A DNA stretch of 64,000 nt from Dryocosmus kuriphilus (taxonomy: Eukaryota > Arthropoda > Insecta > Hymenoptera > Cynipidae): contig CM076191.1 in the NCBI GenBank assembly GCA_038277395.1, forward strand, positions 98,691,588 to 98,755,587, in the 5' to 3' direction. Positions 14,803-28,700 of the stretch are shown piece by piece (the stretch's first letter is position 1; every line of letters starts with the position of its first letter). A program made the position numbers and the translations under genes. The notes beneath the pieces are model-generated. The model was given only the letters and a program-made list of their open reading frames with translations. It searched no databases and was not told the DNA's origin.

Positions 14803-17800
14803 TTAAAAGAGGTACACTTTTTTGGTTTTTTGTATGTATTTTGGACCGTCTACGTTGATGGAAGCGCTGTTGCCCGGAGTTTTTGTCGATTTCGACCAAC
14901 GCGCGGGCACTTTTTTTTACCAATATTATAGTTTGCGATGGTATCGCTGGACTATATATCTTGAAAAATATAAACATTAAAAAGAGGTACACTTTTTTTG
15001 GTTTTGTGTATGTATTTTTTAGACCGTCTACGTTGATGGAAGCGCTGTTGCCCGGAGTTTTTGTCGATTTCGACCAACGCGCGGGCACTTTTTTACCAAT
15101 ATTATAGTTTGCGATGGTATCGCTGGACTATATCTTGAAAAATATAAACATTAAAAGAGGTACACTTTTTTGGTTTTGTATGTATTTGGACCGTCTACGT
15201 TGATGGAAGCGCTGTTGCCCGGAGTTTTTGTCGATTTCGACCAACGCGCGGGCACTTTTTTACCAATATTATAGTTTGCGATGGTATCGCTGGACTATAT
15301 CTTGAAAAATATAAACATTAAAAGAGGTACACTTTTTTTGGTTTTGTATGTATTTTTGACCGTCTACGTTGATGGAAGCGCTGTTGCCCGGAGTTTTTGT
15401 CGATTTCGACCAACGCGCGGGCACTTTTTTTTACCAATATTATAGTTTGCGATGGTATCGCTGGACTATATCTTGAAAAATATAAACATTAAAAGAGGTA
15501 CACTTTTTTGGTTTTGTATGTATTTTTGACCGTCTACGTTGATGGAAGCGCTGTTGCCCGGAGTTTTTGTCGATTTCGACCAACGCGCGGGCACTTTTTT
15601 ACCAATATTATAGTTTGCGATGGTATCGCTGGACTATATCTTGAAAAATATAAAAACATTAAAAGAGGTACACTTTTTTGGTTTTGTATGTATTTTGGAC
15701 CGTCTACGTTGATGGAAGCGCTGTTGCCCGGAGTTTTTTTGTCGATTTCGACCAACGCGCGGGCACTTTTTTTACCAATATTATAGTTTGCGATGGTATC
15801 GCTGGACTATATCTTGAAAAATATAAACATTAAAAGAGGTACACTTTTTTGGTTTTGTATGTATTTGGACCGTCTACGTTGATGGAAGCGCTGTTGCCCG
15901 GGAGTTTTTGTCGATTTCGACCAACGCGCGGGCACTTTTTTTACCAATATTATAGTTTGCGATGGTATCGCTGGACTATATCTTGAAAAATATAAACATT
16001 AAAAGAGGTACACTTTTTTGGTTTTTTGTATGTATTTGGACCGTCTACGTTGATGGAAGCGCTGTTGCCCGGAGTTTTTTGTCGATTTCGACCAACGCGC
16101 GGGCACTTTTTTACCAATATTATAGTTTGCGATGGTATCGCTGGACTATATCTTGAAAAATATAAACATTAAAAGAGGTACACTTTTTTTTGGTTTTGTA
16201 TGTATTTGGACCGTCTACGTTGATGGAAGCGCTGTTGCCCGGAGTTTTTGTCGATTTCGACCAACGCGCGGGCACTTTTTTACCAATATTATAGTTTGCG
16301 ATGGTATCGCTGGACTATATCTTGAAAAATATAAACATTAAAAGAGGTACACTTTTTTGGTTTTGTATGTATTTGGACCGTCTACGTTGATGGAAGCGCT
16401 GTTGCCCGGAGTTTTTGTCGATTTCGACCAACGCGCGGGCACTTTTTTACCAATATTATAGTTTGCGATGGTATCGCTGGACTATATTTGAAAAATATAA
16501 ACATTAAAAGAGGTACACTTTTTTTTTTTGATTTTGTATGTATTTGGACCGTCTACGTTGATGGAAGCGCTGTTGCCCGGAGTTTTTTGTCGATTTCGAC
16601 CAACGCGCGGGCACTTTTTTACCAATATTATAGTTTGCGATAGGTATCGCTGGACTATATCTTGAAAAATATAAACATTAAAAGAGGTACACTTTTTTGG
16701 TTTTGTATGTATTTGGACCGTCTACGTTGATGGAAGCGCTGTTGCCCGGAGTTTTTTGTCGATTTCGACCAACGCGCGGGCACTTTTTTACCAATATTAT
16801 AGTTTGCGATGGTATCGCTGGACTATATCTTGAAAAATATAAACATTAAAAGAGGTACACTTTTTTGGTTTTGTATGTATTTTGGACCGTCTACGTTGAT
16901 GGAAGCGCTGGTTGCCCGGAGTTTTTGTCGATTTCGACCAACGCGCGGGCACTTTTTTACCAATATTATAGTTTGCGATGGTATCGCTGGACTATATGTT
17001 GAAAAATATAAACATTAAAAGAGGTACACTTTTTTGGTTTTGTATGTATTTGGACCGTCTACGTTGATGGAAGCGCTGTTGCCCGGAGTTTTTGTCGATT
17101 TCGACCAACGCGCGGGCACTTTTTTACCAATATTATAGTTTGCGATGGTATCGCTGGACTATATGTTGAAAAATATAAACATTAAAAGAGGTACACTTTT
17201 TTTGTTTTTGTATGTATTTGGACCGTCTACGTTGATGGAAGCGCTGTTGCCCGGAGTTTTTGTCGATTTCGACCAACGCGCGGGCACTTTTTTACCAATA
17301 TTATAGTTTGCGATGGTATCGCTGGACTATATCTTGAAAAATATAAACATTAAAAGAGGTACACTTTTTTGGTTTTGTATGTATTTGGACCGTCTACGTT
17401 GATGGAAGCGCTGTTGCCCGGAGTTTTTTTTTTGTCGATTTCGACCAACGCGCGGGCACTTTTTTTTTCAATATTATAGTTTGCGATGGTATCGCTGGAC
17501 TATATCTTGAAAAATATAAACATTAAAAGAGGTACACTTTTTTGATTTTGTATGTATTTGGACCGTCTACGTTGATGGAAGCGCTGTTGCCCGGAGTTTT
17601 TGTCGATTTCGACCAACGCGCGGGCACTTTTTTACCAATATTATAGTTTGCGATGGTATCGCTGGACTATATGTTGAAAAATATAAACATTAAAAGAGGT
17701 ACACTTTTTTGGTTTTGTATGTATTTGGACCGTCTACGTTGATGGAAGCGCTGTGCCCCGGAGTTTTTGTCGATTTCGACCAACGCGCGGGCACTTTTTT

Positions 17801-18447
17801 ACCAATATTATAGTTTGCGATGGTATCGCTGGACTATATCTTGAAAAATATAAACATTAAAAGAGGTACACTTTTTTTTTGGTTTTGTATGTATTTGGAC
17901 CGTCTACGTTGATGGAAGCGCTGGTGCCCGGAGTTTTTGTCGATTTCGACCAACGCGCGGGCACTTTTTTACCAATATTATAGTTTGCGATGGTATCGCT
18001 GGACTATATCTTGAAAAATATAAACATTAAAAGAGGTACACTTTTTTGGTTTTGTATGTATTTGGACCGTCTACGTTGATGGAAGCGCTGGTGCCCGGAG
18101 TTTTTGTCGATTTCGACCAACGCGCGGGCACTTTTTTACCAATATTATAGTTTGCGATGGTATCGCTGGACTATATCTTGAAAAATATAAACATTAAAAG
18201 AGGTACACTTTTTTGATTTTGTATGTATTTGGACCGTCTACGTTGATGGAAGCGCTGGTGCCCGGAGTTTTTGTCGATTTCGACCAACGCGCGGGCACTT
18301 TTTTACCAATATTATAGTTTGCGATGGTATCGCTGGACTAATATCTTGAAAAATATAAACATTAAAAGAGGTACACTTTTTTGGTTTTGTATGTATTTGG
18401 ACCGTCTACGTTGATGGAAGCGCTGGTTGCCCGGAGTTTTTTGTCGA

Positions 18448-18464
18448 TTTCGACCAACGCGGGC
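18448..18464 (+). promoter_or_regulatory. Exact match to the CENP-B box consensus (variant monomer)
   Basis: In this copy the CGCGCG run is shortened by one CG. The 17 bases therefore read T-TTCG-ACCA-A-CG-CGGG-C and match all nine fixed positions of NTTCGNNNNANNCGGGN. The two-base loss could also be a sequencing error in a CG run. Confidence 0.45.
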
Positions 18465-19246
18465 ACTTTTTTTTTACCAATATTATAGTTTGCGATGGTA
18501 TCGCTGGACTATATCTTGAAAAATATAAACATTAAAAGAGGTACACTTTTTTTGGTTTTGTATGTATTTGGACCGTCTACGTTGATGGAAGCGCTGTTGC
18601 CCGGAGTTTTTGTCGATTTCGACCAACGCGCGGGCACTTTTTTTTTACCAATATTATAGTTTGCGATGTATCGCTGGACTATATCTTGAAAAATATAAAC
18701 ATTAAAAGAGGTACACTTTTTTGATTTTGTATGTATTTGGACCGTCTACGTTGATGGAAGCGCTGGTGCCCGGAGTTTTTGTCGATTTCGACCAACGCGC
18801 GGGCACTTTTTTACCAATATTATAGTTTGCGATGGTATCGCTGGACTATATGTTGAAAAATATAAACATTAAAAGAGGTACACTTTTTTGATTTTGTATG
18901 TATTTGGACCGTCTACGTTGATGGAAGCGCTGGTGCCCGGAGTTTTTGTCGATTTCGACCAACGCGCGGGCACTTTTTTACCAATATTATAGTTTGCGAT
19001 GGTATCGCTGGACTATATGTTGAAAAATATAAACATTAAAAGAGGTACACTTTTTTGGTTTTGTATGTATTTAGGACCGTCTACGTTGATGGAAGCGCTG
19101 GTGCCCGGAGTTTTTGTCGATTTCGACCAACGCGCGGGCACTTTTTTACCAATATTATAGTTTGCGATGGTATCTCTGGACAATATGTTGAAAAATATAA
19201 ACATTAAAAGAGGTACACTTTTTTGATTTTGTATGTATTTGGACCG

Positions 19247-19746
19247 NNNNNNNNNNNNNNNNNNNNNNNNNNNNNNNNNNNNNNNNNNNNNNNNNNNNNN
19301 NNNNNNNNNNNNNNNNNNNNNNNNNNNNNNNNNNNNNNNNNNNNNNNNNNNNNNNNNNNNNNNNNNNNNNNNNNNNNNNNNNNNNNNNNNNNNNNNNNNN
19401 NNNNNNNNNNNNNNNNNNNNNNNNNNNNNNNNNNNNNNNNNNNNNNNNNNNNNNNNNNNNNNNNNNNNNNNNNNNNNNNNNNNNNNNNNNNNNNNNNNNN
19501 NNNNNNNNNNNNNNNNNNNNNNNNNNNNNNNNNNNNNNNNNNNNNNNNNNNNNNNNNNNNNNNNNNNNNNNNNNNNNNNNNNNNNNNNNNNNNNNNNNNN
19601 NNNNNNNNNNNNNNNNNNNNNNNNNNNNNNNNNNNNNNNNNNNNNNNNNNNNNNNNNNNNNNNNNNNNNNNNNNNNNNNNNNNNNNNNNNNNNNNNNNNN
19701 NNNNNNNNNNNNNNNNNNNNNNNNNNNNNNNNNNNNNNNNNNNNNN
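19247..19746. other. Assembly gap, 500 N
   Basis: There are exactly 500 N. The left flank stops at monomer position 43 and the right flank resumes at about position 141. A gap in phase would be 97 plus a multiple of 167 (431 or 598), so 500 is a placeholder and the true length is unknown. Satellite sequence on both sides has the same orientation. Confidence 0.98.
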
Positions 19747-22700
19747 TGGACAATATGTTGAAAAATATGAACATTAAAAAAGAGGTACACTTTTTTGATT
19801 TTGTATATATTTAGACCGTCTACGTTGATGGAAGCGCTGGCGCCCGGAGTTTTTGTCGATTTCGACCAACGCGCGGGCACTTTTTTACCAATATTATAGT
19901 TTGCGATGGTATCTCTGGACTATATGTTGAAAAATATAAACATTAAAAAGAGGTACACTTTTTTAATTGTGTGTACAATTAGACCGTCTACGTTCATGGA
20001 AGCGCTGGTTCCCGGAGTTTTTGTCGATTTCGACCAACGCGCGGGCACTTTTTTACCAATATTATAGTTTGCGATGGTATCTCTGGGACAATATGTTGAA
20101 AAATATGAACATTAAAAGAGGTACACTTTTTTGATTTTGTATGTATTTGGACCGTCTACGTTGATGGAAGCGCTGGTTCCCGGAGTTTTTGTCGATTTCG
20201 ACCAACGCGCGGGCACTTTTTTACCAATATTATAGTTTGCGATGGTCTCTGGACTATATGTTGAAAAATATAAACATAAAAAGAGGTACACTTTTTTTGA
20301 TTGTGTGTACAATTAGACCGTCTACGTTCATGGAAGCGCTGGTTCCCGGAGTTTTTGTCGATTTCGACCAACGCGCGGGCACTTTTTTACCAATATTATA
20401 GTTTGCGATGGTATCTCTGGACAATATGTTGAAAAATATAACATTAAAAGAGGTACACTTTTTTGATTTTGTGTGTATTTGGACCGTCTACGTTCATGGA
20501 AGCGCTGGTTCCCGGAGTTTTTGTCGATTTCGACCAACGCGCGGGCACTTTTTTACCAATATTATAGTTTGCGATGGTATCTCTGGACCCAATATGTTGA
20601 AAAATATAAACATTAAAAAAGAGGTACACTTTTTTGATTTTGTATGTATTTGGACCGTCTACGTTGATGGAAGCGCTGGTGCCCGGAGTTTTTGTCGATT
20701 TCGACCAACGCGCGGGCACTTTTTTACCAATATTATAGTTTGCGATGGTATCTCTGGACTATATGTTGAAAAATATAAACATTAAAAGAGGTACACTTTT
20801 TTTTTGATTTTGTATGTATTTAGACCGTCTACGTTCATGGAAGCGCTGGTGCCCGGAGTTTTTGTCGATTTTCGACCAACGCGCGGGCACTTTTTTACCA
20901 ATATTATAGTTTGCGATGGTATCTCTGGACAATATGTTGAAAAATATGAACATTAAAAGAGGTACACTTTTTTGATTTTGTGTATATTTGGACCGTCTAC
21001 GTTGATGGAAGCGCTGGTGCCCGGAGTTTTTGTCGATTTCGACCAACGCGCGGGCACTTTTTTACCAATATTATAGTTTGCGATGGTATCTCTGGACTAT
21101 ATGTTGAAAAATATAAACATAAAAAGAGGTACACTTTTTTGATTTTGTGTGTACAATTAGACCGTCTACGTTCATGGAAGCGCTGGTTCCCGGAGTTTTT
21201 GTCGATTTCGACCAACGCGCGGGCACTTTTTTACCAATATTATAGTTTGCGATGGTATCTCTGGACTATATGTTGAAAGATATAAACGTAAAAAGAGGTA
21301 CACTTTTTTAATTGTGTGTACAATTAGACCGTCTACGTTCATGGAAGCGCTGGTTCCCGGAGTTTTTGTCGATTTCGACCAACGCGCGGGCACTTTTTTT
21401 TACCAATATTATAGTTTGCGATGGTATCTCTGGACAATATATGTTGAAAAATATGAACATTAAAAGAGGTACACTTTTTTTTGATTTTGTATACATTTAG
21501 ACCGTCTACGTTCATGGAAGCGCTGGTTCCCGGAGTTTTTGTCGATTTCGACCAACGCGCGGGCACTTTTTTACCAATATTATAGTTTGCGATGGTATCT
21601 CTCTGGACTAATATGTTGAAAAATATAAACATTAAAAGAGGTACACTTTTTTTGATTTTGTATATTTTGGACCGTCTACGTTGATGGAAGCGCTGGTTCC
21701 CGGAGTTTTTTTTTGTCGATTTCGACCAACGCGCGGGCACACTTTTTTACCAATATTATAGTTTGCGATGGTATCTCTGGACAATATGTTGAAAAATATA
21801 AACATAAAAAGAGGTACACTTTTTTTTGAATTTTGTGTGTACATTTAGACCGTCTACGTTCATGGAAGCGCTGGTTCCCGGAGTTTTTGTCGATTTCGAC
21901 CAACGCGCGGGCACTTTTTTTACCAATATTATAGTTTGCGATGGTATCTCTGGACTATATGTTGAAAAATATAAACATAAAAAGAGGTACACTTTTTTAA
22001 TTTTGTGTGTATTTAGACCGTCTACGTTCATGGAAGCGCTGGTTCCCGGAGTTTTTGTCGATTTCGACCAACGCGCGGGCACTTTTTTACCAATATTATA
22101 GTTTGCGATGGTATCTCTGGACAATATGTTGAAAAATATAAACATTAAAAGAGGTACACTTTTTTGATTTTGTATGTAATTAGACCGTCTACGTTGATGG
22201 AAGCGCTGGTTCCCGGAGTTTTTGTCGATTTCGACCAACGCGCGGGGCACTTTTTTACCAATATTATAGTTTGCGATGGTATCTCTGGACTATATGTTGA
22301 AAAATATAAACATTAAAAAGAGGTACACTTTTTTGATTTTGTATGTATTTGGACCGTCTACGTTCATGGAAGCGCTGGTTCCCGGAGTTTTTTGTCGATT
22401 TCGACCAACGCGCGGGCACTTTTTTTTACCAATATTATAGTTTGCGATGGTATCTCTGGACTATATGTTGAAAAATATAAACATTAAAAGAGGTACACTT
22501 TTTTGATTTTGTGTACAATTTTGGACCGTCTACGTTCATGGAAGCGCTGGTTCCCGGAGTTTTTGTCGATTTCGACCAACGCGCGGGCACTTTTTTACCA
22601 ATATTATAGTTTGCGATGGTATCTCTGGACTATATGTTGAAAAATATAAACATTAAAAGAGGTACACTTTTTTGATTTGTGTACAATTTGACCGTCTACG

Positions 22701-25700
22701 TTCATGGAAGCGCTGGTTCCCGGAGTTTTTGTCGATTTCGACCAACGCGCGGGGCACTTTTTTACCAATATTATAGTTTGCGATGGTATCTGGACAATAT
22801 GTTGAAAAATATAAACATTAAAGAGGTACACTTTTTTGATTGTGTGTATGTATTTGACCGTCTACGTTGATGGAAGCGCTGGTTCCCGGAGTTTTTGTCG
22901 ATTTCGACCAACGCGCGGGCACTTTTTTACCAATATTATAGTTTGCGATGGTATCTCTGGACTATATGTTGAAAAATATAAACATTAAAAGAGGTACACT
23001 TTTTTGATTTTGTGTATTTAGACCGTCTACGTTCATGGAAGCGCTGGTTCCCGGAGTTTTTGTCGATTTCGACCAACGCGCGGCACTTTTTTACCAATAT
23101 TATAGTTTGCGATGGTATCTCTGGACTATATGTTGAAAAATATAAACATAAAAAGAGGTACACTTTTTTTTTTGTGTGTACAATTTGACCGTCTACGTTC
23201 ATGGAAGCGCTGGTTCCCCGGAGTTTTTGTCGATTTCGACCAACGCGCGGGCACTTTTTTACCAATATTATAGTTTGCGATGGTATCTCTGGACTATATG
23301 TTGAAAAATATGAACATTAAAAAAAAGGTACACTTTTTTTTGATTTTGTGTGTATTTAGACCGTCTACGTTGATGGAAGCGCTGGTTCCCGGAGTTTTTG
23401 TCGATTTCGACCAACGCGCGGGCACTTTTTTACCAATATTATAGTTTGCGATGGTATCTCTGGACTATATGTTGAAAAATATAAACATTAAAAAGGTACA
23501 CTTTTTTAATTTTGTGTACAATTAGACCGTCTACGTTCATGGAAGCGCTGGTTCCCGGAGTTTTTGTCGATTTCGACCAAACGCGCGGGCACTTTTTTAC
23601 CAATATTATAGTTTGCGATGGTATCTCTGGACTATATGTTGAAAAATATAAACATTAAAAGGTACACTTTTTTGATTTTGTATGTACAATTTGGACCGTC
23701 TACGTTCATGGAAGCGCTGGTGCCCGGAGTTTTTGTCGATTTCGACCAACGCGCGGGCACTTTTTTACCAATATTATAGTTTGCGATGGTATCTCTGGAC
23801 TATATGTTGAAAAATATAAACATTAAAAGAGGTACACTTTTTTGATTTTGTGTACAATTAGACCGTCTACGTTCATGGAAGCGCTGGTGCCCGGAGTTTT
23901 TGTCGATTTCGACCAACGCGCGGGCACTTTTTTACCAATATTATAGTTTGCGATGGTATCTCTGGACAATATATGTTGAAAAATATGAACATTAAAAAGA
24001 GGTACACTTTTTTGATTTTGTATGTATTTAGACCGTCTACGTTGATGGAAGCGCTGGTGCCCGGAGTTTTTGTCGATTTCGACCAACGCGCGGGCACTTT
24101 TTTACCAATATTATAGTTTGCGATGGTATCTCTGGACTATATGTTGAAAAATATAAACATTAAAAAGAGGTACACTTTTTTGATTTTGTGTGTACAATTA
24201 GACCGTCTACGTTCATGGAAGCGCTGGTTCCCGGAGTTTTTGTCGATTTCGACCAACGCGCGGGCACTTTTTTACCAATATTATAGTTTTGCGATGGTAT
24301 CTCTGGACTATATGTTGAAAATATATAACATAAAAAGAGGTACACTTTTTTAATTGTGTGTACAATTTAGACCGTCTACGTTCATGGAAGCGCTGGTTCC
24401 CGGAGTTTTTGTCGATTTCGACCAACGCGCGGGCACTTTTTTACCAATATTATAGTTTGCGATGGTATCTCTGGACAATATGTTGAAAAATATATGAACA
24501 TTAAAAGAGGTACACTTTTTTTGATTTTGTATGTATTTGACCGTCTACGTTGATGGAAGCGCTGGTTCCCGGAGTTTTTGTCGATTTCGACCAACGCCGG
24601 GCACTTTTTTACCAATATTATAGTTTGCGATGGTATCTCTGGACTATATGTTGAAAAATATAAACATTAAAAGAGGTACACTTTTTTGATTTGTGTATGT
24701 ATTTGACCGTCTACGTTCATGGAAGCGCTGGTGCCCGGAGTTTTTGTCGATTTCGACCAACGCGCGGGCACTTTTTTACCAATATTATAGTTTGCGATGG
24801 TATCTCTGGACAATATGTTGAAAAATATGAACATTAAAAAGAGGTACACTTTTTTGATTTTGTATGTATTTGGACCGTCTACGTTGATGGAAGCGCTGGT
24901 TCCCGGAGTTTTTGTCGATTTCGACCAACGCGCGGGCACTTTTTTACCAATATTATAGTTTGCGATGGTATCTCTGGACTATATGTTGAAAAATATAAAC
25001 ATTAAAAGAGTACACTTTTTTGATTTTGTGTGTATTTAGACCGTCTACGTTCATGGAAGCGCTGGTTCCCGGAGTTTTTGTCGATTTCGACCAACGCGCG
25101 GGCACTTTTTTTTACCAATATTATAGTTTGCGATGGTATCTCTGGACTATATGTTGAAAAATATAAACATTAAAAGAGGTACACTTTTTTGATTTTGTGT
25201 ACAATTTGGACCGTCTACGTTCATGGAAGCGCTGGTTCCCGGAGTTTTTGTCGATTTCGACCAACGCGCGGGCACTTTTTTACCAATATTATAGTTTGCG
25301 ATGGTATCTCTGGACTATATGTTGAAAAATATAAACATTAAAAGAGGTACACTTTTTTATTGTGTGTACAATTAGACCGTCTACGTTCATGGAAGCGCTG
25401 GTTCCCGGAGTTTTTGTCGATTTCGACCAACGCGCGGGCACTTTTTTACCAATATTATAGTTTGCGATGGTATCTCTGGACAATATGTTGAAAAATATAA
25501 ACATTAAAAAGAGGTACACTTTTTTGATTTTGTGTATTTTAGACCGTCTACGTTCATGGAAGCGCTGGTGCCCGGAGTTTTTGTCGATTTCGACCCAACG
25601 CGCGGGCACTTTTTTACCAATATTATAGTTTGCGATGGTATCTCTGGACTATATGTTGAAAAATATAAACATTAAAAGAGGTACACTTTTTTGATTTTGT

Positions 25701-28700
25701 ATGTATTTAGACCGTCTACGTTCATGGAAGCGCTGGTTCCCGGAGTTTTTGTCGATTTCGACCAACGCGCGGGCACTTTTTTACCAATATTATAGTTTGC
25801 GATGGTATCTCTGGACTATATGTTGAAAAATATGAACATTAAAAAAAGAGGTACACTTTTTTAATTGTGTATGTATTTTACCGTCTACGTTGATGGAAGC
25901 GCTGGTGCCCGGAGTTTTTGTCGATTTCGACCAACGCGCGGGCACTTTTTTACCAATATTATAGTTTGCGATGGTATCTCTGGACTATATGTTGAAAAAT
26001 ATAAACATTAAAAGAGGTACACTTTTTTGATTTGTGTGTATTTAGACCGTCTACGTTCATGGAAGCGCTGGTTCCCGGAGTTTTTGTCGATTCGACCAAC
26101 GCGCGGGCACTTTTTTTACCAATATTATAGTTTGCGATGGTATCTCTGGACTATATGTTGAAAAATATAAACATTAAAAGAGGTACACTTTTTTGATTTT
26201 GTGTATGTATTTGGACCGTCTACGTTCATGGAAGCGCTGGTTCCCGGAGTTTTTGTCGATTTCGACCAACGCGCGGGCACTTTTTTTTACCAATATTATA
26301 GTTTGCGATGGTATCTCTGGACAATATGTTGAAAAATATAAAACATTAAAAGAGGTACACTTTTTTGATTTTGTATGTATTTGACCGTCTACGTTCATGG
26401 AAGCGCTGGTGCCCGGAGTTTTTTTGTCGATTTCGACCAACGCGCGGGCACTTTTTTACCAATATTATAGTTTGCGATGGTATCTCTGGACAATATGTTG
26501 AAAAATATAAACATTAAAAGAGGTACACTTTTTTTGAATTGTGTGTATGTATTTGGACCGTCTACGTTCATGGAAGCGCTGGTGCCCGGAGTTTTTGTCG
26601 ATTTCGACCAACGCGCGGGCACTTTTTTACCAATATTATAGTTTGCGATGGTATCTCTGGACTATATGTTGAAAAATATAACATTAAAAAAGAGGTACAC
26701 TTTTTTGATTTTGTGTGTACAATTAGACCGTCTACGTTCATGGAAGCGCTGGTTCCCGGAGTTTTTGTCGATTTCGACCAACGCGCGGGCACTTTTTTTA
26801 CCAATATTATAGTTTGCGATGGTATCTCTGGACAATATGTTGAAAAATATAAACATTAAAAGAGGTACACTTTTTTTTTTGATTTTGTATGTATTTGGAC
26901 CGTCTACGTTGATGGAAGCGCTGGTTCCCGGAGTTTTTGTCGATTTCGACCAACGCGCGGGGCACTTTTTTTACCAATATTATAGTTTGCGATGGTATCT
27001 CTGGACTATATGTTGAAAAATATAAACATTAAAAGAGGTACACTTTTTTAATTTGTGTACAATTAGACCGTCTACGTTCATGGAAGCGCTGGTTCCCGGA
27101 GTTTTTGTCGATTTCGACCAACGCGCGGGCACTTTTTTACCAATATTATAGTTTGCGATGGTATCTCTGGACTATATGTTGAAAAATATAAACATAAAAA
27201 GAGGTACACTTTTTTGATTTTGTGTACAATTAGACCGTCTACGTTCATGGAAGCGCTGGTTCCCGGAGTTTTTGTCGATTTCGACCAACGCGCGGGCACT
27301 TTTTTACCAATATTATAGTTTGCGATGGTATCTCTGGACTATATGTTGAAAAATATATAACATTAAAAGAGGTACACTTTTTTAATTGTGTGTACAATTA
27401 GACCGTCTACGTTCATGGAAGCGCTGGTTCCCGGAGTTTTTGTCGATTTCGACCAACGCGCGGGCACTTTTTTACCAATATTATAGTTTGCGATGGTATC
27501 TCTGGACTATATGTTGAAAAATATAAACATTAAAAAGAGGTACACTTTTTTTTTTGTATGTATTTGACCGTCTACGTTCATGGAAGCGCTGGTTCCCGGA
27601 GTTTTTGTCGATTTCGACCAACGCGCGGGCACTTTTTTACCAATATTATAGTTTGCGATGGTATCTCTGGACTATATGTTGAAAAATATAAACATTAAAA
27701 AGAGGTACACTTTTTTGATTTTGTGTATGTATTTAGACCGTCTACGTTGATGGAAGCGCTGGTTCCCGGAGTTTTTGTCGATTTCGACCAACGCGCGGGC
27801 ACTTTTTTTTTTACCAATATTATAGTTTGCGATGGTATCTCTGGACTATATGTTGAAAAATATAACATTAAAAAGAGGTACACTTTTTTGATTTTGTGTG
27901 TACAATTAGACCGTCTACGTTCATGGAAGCGCTGGTTCCCGGAGTTTTTGTCGATTTCGACCAACGCGCGGGCACTTTTTTTTACCAATATTATAGTTTG
28001 CGATGGTATCTCTGGACTATATGTTGAAAAATATAACATTAAAAAGAGGTACACTTTTTTGATTGTGTGTACAATTAGACCGTCTACGTTCATGGAAGCG
28101 CTGGTTCCCGGTTTTTGTCGATTTCGACCAACGCGCGGGCACTTTTTTACCAATATTATAGTTTGCGATGGTATCTCTGGACTATATGTTGAAAAATATA
28201 AACATTAAAAAGGTACACTTTTTTGATTGTGTGTGTACAATTTGGACCGTCTACGTTCATGGAAGCGCTGGTTCCCGGAGTTTTTGTCGATTTCGACCAA
28301 CGCGCGGGCACTTTTTTACCAATATTATAGTTTGCGATGGTATCTCTGGACTATATGTTGAAAAATATAAACATAAAAAGAGGTACACTTTTTTTTTTGT
28401 GTGTACAATTAGACCGTCTACGTTCATGGAAGCGCTGGTTCCCGGAGTTTTTGTCGATTTCGACCAACGCGCGGGCACTTTTTTACCAATTTATAGTTTG
28501 CGATGGTATCTCTGGACAATATGTTGAAAAATATAACATTAAAAAGGTACACTTTTTTGATTTGTGTACAATTAGACCGTCTACGTTCATGGAAGCGCTG
28601 GTTCCCGGAGTTTTTGTCGATTTCGACCAACGCGCGGGCACTTTTTTACCAATATTATAGTTTGCGATGGTATCTCTGGACTATATGTTGAAAAATATAT

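Larger units (their letters stand above)
14291..19246 (+). repeat. Block A2: A-type monomers, cleaner periods
   Basis: These are the same A-type monomers, but most steps are close to 167 bp; a clean A reference is 14,636-14,802 (exactly 167 bp). Towards the right the markers drift. GCTGGTGCCC replaces GCTGTTGCCC from about 17,900, and GATTTTG replaces GGTTTTG in several copies from about 18,200. The first TATCTCTGGACAATATG copy of B/C character near the boundary is at 19,171-19,187, one monomer before the gap. The change of subfamily therefore starts in real sequence rather than only across the gap. Confidence 0.88.

Noticed and set aside
19013..19880. Long frames across the first N gap
   Set aside because: They are open only because N is not read as a stop.
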